Shown: positions 61,501-64,000 of the stretch, piece after piece
Layout of the letters: each line of letters opens with the position of its first letter
Numbering within the stretch: position 1 is the stretch's first letter
NCBI GenBank assembly: GCA_965223435.1
Contig: CBDCWQ010000023.1
Coordinates: 1,116,001-1,180,000, forward strand
Reading direction: 5' to 3'
Source: CBDCWQ01 sp965223435
GTDB lineage: Bacteria > Myxococcota > Kuafuiibacteriia > Kuafuiibacteriales > Kuafuiibacteriaceae
Length of the DNA stretch: 64,000 nucleotides
Made by a program: the position numbers and the translations under genes
Notes under the pieces: generated by a model
The model's database searches: none
What the model was told of the DNA's origin: nothing
What the model saw: the letters and a program-made list of their open reading frames with translations, nothing else

Positions 61501-64000
61501 GTGGGCGTGACCAGTCGCCCTACGTGGACCGAAGCCTGGCCACCGACGCCCTTCAGGGGATCGGCGGTTTTGCTCTAGGCGCAACCTTCAACCCGCGATA
61601 CGCGGTTCGGCGCGCCGACGTGCCCTGGTCGGAGGGCTTCTTGACGGGCTATGCCATCGTTCCGCCCATTCCCGGCATCAACAATCCTCAGTCGGTGGTT
61701 CGGCTGGTGGGGGGGGAGACCATCGATCTTCATGCATGGCAGGGCGACCGCGGGGCACCCGCGGCCCTTGCCCAGCCGTCGCTTGAGGCGGACATCCTCA
61801 CCGTGGAGGACAAAGAGCTTGCGGTGATCACTTTCGCCCAAAAGGTCGAAGACTGTCGCCGGGTGCTGATGATGCCCACCGGCCGCATCGACTTCGAGGA
61901 TTTCTTGCTCGCGGACGAGAAGCTGTTGGCGGATAACGGAGTCAACTTAACGTGTTTTACCGGTTCGGAGTTCAGCCACAACATCTCCGCCCGGGCCCCG
62001 GATGAATTTCCTTTGACCTTCGTGTTTGTCTCTTCCAAGGCGGACATGAATGATTGGCCGGATGCGGTTCTTTCGGGCCACGTGGTGGTGGTGTCTGTGG
62101 GGGATCCGCCTTCCCCGATCGATCCGGCGAATCGGGTGGGGATCGACGTGGCCTTGGCGTTTGACTTAGAGACCTTGGCGGCCATGGCCCACAGCCTCGA
62201 TATCCGTGCCGACGCGGTGCTCGATGACTTTACCCAAAAGATCATCGGCACCGCCAACGAGGCGCTTTCAAAAGCCCGTATGCCGCTTGAGCTTCATTTG
62301 GGGTCGGCAGAGGTGTTCCCTGGCCTTGCGCTTTCGCCCAAACTTGCGCTGGAACGGCTCAAGGAAAAAGGCAGCACCGAGCTCTTTGAGTGGTACCAAG
62401 AAACGCACGCGGACGTGGTGGTGTACGTGACCGGCGAACGGGGCGCACACGCGTGGCTGCCGGGGTCAACTGGCCTGAACAACGTCAGCACCATCGGTTG
62501 GCGCGATGTCCTCGGACCCGAATTCTTGCAGAACATCGGCACCCACCTCGGTTGTGCCGAGGCGTTTGATGAAAGCCGATCTTCTATAGAAAAGAGCGGC
62601 TTCTGCGGACTCAAGGTTTTGGAGTCTGCTCCGGTCCTGGCTGCAGTGAACGGCTTGGCGCCTTGGTTTGAAGGCGCGGGTTCGGGTTTGGCGTTTGCGC
62701 CCGACGAAGGTGCGTTCCAGGTGGGCAAGGAGGGGCTCACCAAGGTTTTGAGAAACGATTCCGACAAGCCCATCGTGTGGACGGCGGAGATCTTTGACGT
62801 GGAAGATGACTCGGGAACCGCGATTCCCGCCGATAGCGCCATCCTCACGGTCAGCCCCTCGTCGGGAACCGTCGACCCGGGTGCGTCCGAGACCCTCAAC
62901 TTCGTACGAAATGACGCCCGTCTTAGCACTTGGGCGGAAGCCCACGGCCCCGGTCCTTATTTGCAGCGCGTCGTCTTCAGCTCGCTCGGAGGTCTCGGAG
63001 GTCAGATCTCTTTTGTGGCCGAGGTCGTCACAGACACTCAGAAAAGGCCGTTGTCAGAGGATCCGCTGTACCAGGCATCCAACAAACACTTGGCGTTTGA
63101 GGGTGTCCTCGAAGATCTGGTCGTCAGCCGGGAGGTTTCGGGCGAGGGGCTTGGAAAGCGGTGTAGCTCGATTGCGGTGAAGAACCACACCAAGGGCCAA
63201 GGCCACACCTACCAGCTGAGCAGTATCCAAAGCGTGGATGCCGGATGGCTCGGCATCCATGCCGACGGAGTCCTGTTCAGGGACTACGGCCCAGGGTCGA
63301 CGATGGACATCTCGGTTTGCGCCACGAACATCGACCATCTGCCGAAGGGCGCCGATGCGTGGTTTTCTCAAGTGCTGATGACGTTCACCAACGTGTCGAA
63401 CGGTGACGTGGTGACCGCGGATCGCTGGGTGAAGCTCCGCATTCAAGAAGAGGCGCTTGTGGTGCCGCTCGCGGTGGACGGCACTCTCAAAGTCGGTGCC
63501 AACGCGTGTCGCGACTACACGGTCAAGAACTTCGGCGACCAGCCCGTCACTTGGTACGCCACGTCCAACCAAGGCGACGACGTCGTGGACCGGCGGAGCG
63601 CCGAAGTGGGCGTGACCGTCCAACCGACCACGCCCCAAACGTTGGCGCCCCGAAGCCAAGATGTGTTCACGGTGTGCAGTCAAGTGCGAGACAGTCTGCT
63701 CGGCTCGTCTGACAATGCCCAGGTGTTCTCAGTGGGTGCGGTGGCGGTGGTCAACGTGACCGATTCCCAAACGCAAGAATTTGCCGTGTCCGCGCACCGC
63801 GACGGACTGGCTGCCTACTGGGCGTTTGATCGGCACCTCGCCACCGAGGGTTACGACCCCGGACGGACGGGCAGTGCCTACTTCGCGGGGCCGACGGCTC
63901 CGCCTTTGTTGCTCCGAAGCGTGGAGGAACGCGCCCGGTTCCACAGTTCAGTTGAGCCTTTTGTGGTGATGGCCTGGGTGCAGCCGAACGCCGCGGTGAC
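49554..64000 (+). CDS. Giant multidomain exported protein, 3' end outside the window
   Basis: One open frame of 4815 codons that is still open at the window edge. AGGAGG lies 7 bases before ATG 49554. The N terminus has a hydrophobic signal ending GSAC, so it may be a lipoprotein. In order: two Ig-like/glucodextranase-B-like repeats (residues about 440-600) and another near 809-899, an FN3-like stretch (913-1003), a sialidase-like region with an Asp-box SPDGGKTW at 1558-1565, long helical segments, a six-Cys cluster at 2938-2975, a metzincin-like domain near 4197-4340 with the zinc motif lost, BACON-like strands (PSSGTVDPG) after 4400, and a LamG-like start from about 4746. It is probably a surface or adhesion protein; no catalytic activity is shown. 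Confidence 0.85.
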   Translation, partial: MHSSHAPSCVRQQWSPVLSWAGLVALVAMGSACAGKDHEAPKLRQGTAAAGLAPGWHLLSTSTPTAADFLKPIPPDRLLYYAVDHDYDAETGKLATRYTSKDALTLNQTIWAHVLDETTSNEQKRKPPEFASDDEVDAYFVKPHRSMRVHELNAQRVYRWDAGKQTTVLMAQDEGLVPGEAYWAESPIRCRPEGWDFQDAVRVLVGCGIEHAAFEVISRSAWSARELPAPIVSQRGVPLAPKLVLQHTGTTQDVSILDLESQAMDSQGQEDLGSHFIIAKDAQGRWQVYEGRPIVKATAHIEISIAGTYEAVDSDRPETQAGHAPGSPESGRQPPPGAAVRLLQLAAHLSRSVPTITGFHPYGQGDNALFPGASLSPGEGTLHWVWAISDRFFGVGLGSTSGPDLTLSAIEYDKLLGGQEEAEEEDRSQDDRLPPFLHVVPEGQVVVSSDPEFRVEGVVFDENLLEVSLGGVVLGNTNQSFSNSVWLHPGRNDIRISAVDAFGNVAQHHKQVIYDREAPIIVVSPPDRIALSQKKAVILGGTVTDASLQTLTVNDEPIKVRGETFGVRVDVASLSPGLHVYRLEADDVAGFTTSKRVGFLVDDHGVKFLPRLPSDEDEDQGADGVASDVHLGVHADVVANMEGTNLMIVLEDETGTTEDVALQSLVDGGAGPRFKRATLFFEDLTKVNKDAIKRLSWSQVTPEESEVSVHFSFFGPGNLPYSPSDAVYPMLSLSYPTDLVSYTNVPLVRVDGSAQDEHLMFVRINEVITSTTSGAFSSFVKLEEEQTDLEVVARDLAGLEVSAKRTIVYDPEPPVLSLSSGPERTVYEAKYTLEGFAEDAHLSGVTIRNRKASEEEAVELTEGRFSHALTLDEGENVFSVVATDAAGNVTSQSVKLTREKTFFATQATLPPKGLYAWADGKDVSLRWRAVRHYADGTDLPEGVKPSFRVYRDEQPEGDVPEIYYEGQVPNSPQTYLFHVVSVLKGKDGVEYVSGPSDRIDLEVGGEVPVADFGEPEGAAEVTDGGLSAAMPEVVLNRAHGKVFAHMAYIVRGERDTQDQVRYGRSDDHGRPGSFTMATEPVGTVDSEWVITDIAIAAHEQKVVIGWIEQEKQGLESRIAIRISDIGGQITPDGNHSFKAERSFPKTPVWKRDLSMAYDHTGTHHMIWNESSKVYYMRNFHGEEDAHGNRVNVFDEQKRRPNHELVKYNHTVQVECDGGGGGCCTEDYDDVYSLGVEAKSSDPQACGRKSDCSGDFGVYLTRTEETYVENPSLHVGPDSITIVGRQTRKYDNLPTFNSAWSGLNSTFYGPNVPPPRLIKCGGKNPFWFYAGVKLFRQGFRQTKRDHQYACAPEIPENQRELLALEGNFAAIQHFGYDRTNYYSYDGELGHDDNWWQYLELGIWHEEDKIKVAQRPIRAGAWSDVRKEERVEAKLYAGKGARVHFVEAENRVEKGFRQGAWERRSLPNVPPPEPGQFGPEGMYEETLLRWRISTVDEFGCEREGEYQECGSPTKNRNSGPVGPTYAKAHSGPEGQMVVTYELGKSKDPNSGGNAILFAMSPDGGKTWKPAKEIGQGYMPSVGVTRRGEIGVLYYKPDPAFPSNQGPLLGQVVLARSFDGSDFDKTIVNEGFEERTAQTRVFPAKPIHWRIYGAEADYLHGVPSLATYENLWLASFIKYPDDEGDRDRIMVNRVSAPDGSHKRVLASAPQESTANQSIETEFECVDEYGALSTGCSLDATSLAFGTRAFSNVGEFGDELNGSKTVWVPLTGGYGATQETVSIASGAGSLASGEDADDAQSVEVTTELFRGDAAGNYKKATIIRDKLFSVALGGQREYIPDEDLPDDTPFLALYERAWAYTQGIALAQFARQGDPRTTQLARYICSEDIAVWVEDEKTGERYIRGWHFSWNTKNDSWKDARQVTGANAWVLHGLGAYMSSDEAEALDAGSRDELLGCYLAAISGLSRHLAGDLVSDPEAKWLMTAGTTARGLKYSEEPWHENLGLTEEVLGVPKDPSGKRRRRIAYYDVLDVIGYGSLRPDRNPKITTYFRDANGDKTDELAITLTNAHHGLFDAIRVPERAVNVVTEHNLDTLSVLNHAIHKWDQITRTMSEADKDKIGRLPNVPNAKGLAGLIMWRDGLRDAIFTKLWNDDFGRVVTGGEFIDGVFHASELTAIDNCSWLSLSVDYGELPAELRQKLASCLDYTIKSFTSSGLTFRGEKYHGAFYFPNSFKDPYIEQSNDQEELYHLEATTGLILGLLYFGEKMADEFPEDAERFLDEAARLWSDMQRFLAHNGAPYSTVRIQDLMTQLQSSTAAIWYIDVYDYYSAQYGDVDQPLKNYAHGPLGFDADYEVGKARAWPKEAWAKLKGHKDEHQSLVPKDIITHFESTVTMTTGLTNNLPGAREEYQVVRSSTFEGSGPDKYIVGYEEGASVDFLGYSPVNSHFVRVEAWMEQRSEGLIYVFDGVVNGDLAGKYLMLTLMRDGEEHFVGHPVAADGTFHFETRRPPDEPEEETETEDEAEDAVPVVPVGPDLGDEAQFRASYPILRVMQDAETDDDGTKTKVLAVTGAPVDARKPGKKQSSLGFESIYSYAGNPGWWALHENAQGDTFKLVHTGSGGRPEVVAVAHPYSDAAAPEAPSAPRGDAGGSEALVIHSLGRSSDLLPPWGTANIEPGDTSFEVRLGSKIGEGVHRIAKTRPTVVSQASATLKSAFDNRFFFVAPVNVTDISLNLTVANSPSLLGFLGKSVVFSANGFLGEPHSPENHYVTISVVVPGDKNENREWILGRAVLAENGTFQFKQKTTPNPLEPDFSEGKPVARLFRKEDGEDLMLAATGFDALSLEEEKEGSFLSPHTKRYLTEGKRGEWHFHELHIKEDLFGGVDEVVLIDRADETQPVAKVQASDVAVQTTSRSPRAGLFGEVSGERLVSETVTKGDVPAGATCEDIGGSCLKSSEEFSTCESRNLSTVSASCPGTAPLCCMEPNDAKREVAITYLEDQALAIVAAVNHGDLVQAAKWVDGMLSTAVVFSATPGEPVQLPYAVETKSGKALGPYFQTGSQMLAAYSVLWYLKEVPSSVERSKVVGRVRVLLESMIDLHYVGERKMFSMGLGDPSMLAGLKAGTTSVDDAGLTKTEAKPKKATTIAQPVYLYRLGFNFKRTSRIAHRYPLPPLLGALGYETGFEPAFETYKDYRAAWDAWQAAIEAGIEADLASGVLTAEAEPQIQALRTLMEGVPPPPKKFDKPVGTTLNPEFQAVDMWWDADVADAVVALSQLADVAQELSDVDTPAPNGGSAPGSISLKDVVIPDAVGGLARFDRAALEDHVYAYFVFTLAQKTIDWGRSPEVLESLENTLVGERFWDGPGSFGPGEPFWGNPVAYADLATAKAIKGTNRGALALYTLFATETGRLRLAKRSLDLLNLMAFDETPKASRGPQAYSELIALEILSKRAARVFDPRQEQIAWNDVRETSAALSSSSSVRDWAATMIVHEPRGFLGVETNAMFGTGQPPRLDDIEIIDDRLEEAYLSALFALLASEPRPYVFDALLTRLVTIDFATEAVATGLPMENWLERHQEDFDIRLMKTNGILQNFCNERMPKVVFQDNAGEDMAKAIGLDCSAVSEQFKRLLIRRVGSDDGQLFVPLLQHPDDAYELLRLMDYIYAPSYDRGEIDALYGTWLAEFRNRYATTLALWSRASTQSSFAPDASAGKVASSLRSFAERALWSGPHQGMLDLFNAGMKLKYELRGVDFIQTINEASPAYWSREAMEARVLRQFNGHVTYLLDGVKTVVERQPQETFSLARPEKGLSRGQMAENVRQLRRLINLESEGRLPQAAQGAGLRTDALHFIMRTGKLRESDFDQIARGLGMKEDEAQLTKALFVFSSPSSPMWNLPDETAAQNPFDLLANLFKNEEFRLGEEELAEVVPEEIDLALVDAPAKVYFIPTSTVSEDGGPPCYEVYRFNEGVEELQIGESDLLSGTEDDDLHLLDRVCGRDQSPYVDRSLATDALQGIGGFALGATFNPRYAVRRADVPWSEGFLTGYAIVPPIPGINNPQSVVRLVGGETIDLHAWQGDRGAPAALAQPSLEADILTVEDKELAVITFAQKVEDCRRVLMMPTGRIDFEDFLLADEKLLADNGVNLTCFTGSEFSHNISARAPDEFPLTFVFVSSKADMNDWPDAVLSGHVVVVSVGDPPSPIDPANRVGIDVALAFDLETLAAMAHSLDIRADAVLDDFTQKIIGTANEALSKARMPLELHLGSAEVFPGLALSPKLALERLKEKGSTELFEWYQETHADVVVYVTGERGAHAWLPGSTGLNNVSTIGWRDVLGPEFLQNIGTHLGCAEAFDESRSSIEKSGFCGLKVLESAPVLAAVNGLAPWFEGAGSGLAFAPDEGAFQVGKEGLTKVLRNDSDKPIVWTAEIFDVEDDSGTAIPADSAILTVSPSSGTVDPGASETLNFVRNDARLSTWAEAHGPGPYLQRVVFSSLGGLGGQISFVAEVVTDTQKRPLSEDPLYQASNKHLAFEGVLEDLVVSREVSGEGLGKRCSSIAVKNHTKGQGHTYQLSSIQSVDAGWLGIHADGVLFRDYGPGSTMDISVCATNIDHLPKGADAWFSQVLMTFTNVSNGDVVTADRWVKLRIQEEALVVPLAVDGTLKVGANACRDYTVKNFGDQPVTWYATSNQGDDVVDRRSAEVGVTVQPTTPQTLAPRSQDVFTVCSQVRDSLLGSSDNAQVFSVGAVAVVNVTDSQTQEFAVSAHRDGLAAYWAFDRHLATEGYDPGRTGSAYFAGPTAPPLLLRSVEERARFHSSVEPFVVMAWVQPNAAV

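Overview
The window looks like a chromosomal segment of a GC-rich deltaproteobacterium of the Myxococcota type. The grounds are three Hanks-type Ser/Thr kinases (two with the HRDVSPQN catalytic loop common in that group), a surface protein with a MYXO-CTERM-like tail, a complete Tol-Pal cluster, very large secreted proteins and a dense, long-ORF gene layout. No rRNA genes and only one tRNA gene (tRNA-Val, GAC) were seen. The species cannot be named from the sequence alone.

Layout. (1) 1-1980: the edge of a mercury-resistance locus, with merR, its palindromic operator/promoter and a thioredoxin-like/MerC-like fusion on the minus strand, then a small membrane protein. (2) 1981-3410: poorly coding DNA with one transposon-type zinc-finger gene. 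(3) 3411-13874: a tightly packed, single-direction, phage-like replication and recombination module. It contains HTH regulators, a PD-(D/E)XK nuclease, a Sak4-like ATPase, an SSB-like protein, an SF2 helicase, a VRR-NUC nuclease, a primase/VirE-type helicase, excisionase-like proteins and a tyrosine integrase. No capsid, portal, terminase, tail or lysis gene was recognised. A phased 10-bp repeat array (4141-4230) next to an AT-rich stretch is a candidate origin or operator. A DUF4238-like cargo gene, a short GGGGAC repeat array and tRNA-Val follow, so the tRNA 3' end is a candidate integration site.

(4) 15250-23374: a divergent pair (PEGA-type Ser/Thr kinase and SGNH hydrolase), then a 1487-residue protein that joins a degenerate N-terminal pseudokinase, a repeated TxxL linker, an active kinase domain and a membrane anchor. 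(5) 23612-31359: an SDR/membrane protein/dihydropteroate synthase operon, a short Hsp70-like protein, two minus-strand genes of unknown role and an M20 peptidase. (6) 41894-31337, minus strand: a long housekeeping run, rpmE, DUF1385 protein, prfA, prmC, tolQ, tolR, tolA, tolB, pal, Ppx/GppA-type phosphatase, a SpoU-type RNA methyltransferase and an EgtD-like methyltransferase.

(7) 47026-42351, minus strand: a three-gene unit of a membrane Ser/Thr kinase, a thrombospondin type 3 repeat protein with a MYXO-CTERM-like tail, and a sigma-factor-like protein with a transmembrane anchor. The sensing and transcription parts sit side by side, so this may be a signalling unit. (8) 47137-49210: a lipoprotein and a PIG-L/LmbE deacetylase. 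(9) 49554 to the window end: one uninterrupted reading frame of at least 4815 codons that runs off the right edge. It encodes a giant exported protein with Ig-like, sialidase-like, helical, BACON-like and LamG-like parts and what appears to be an inactivated metzincin protease domain.

The most unusual items are the structural-gene-free integrative replication module with its phased repeat array, the giant protein with its pseudo-protease, the pseudokinase-kinase fusion and the membrane-tethered sigma-like factor.
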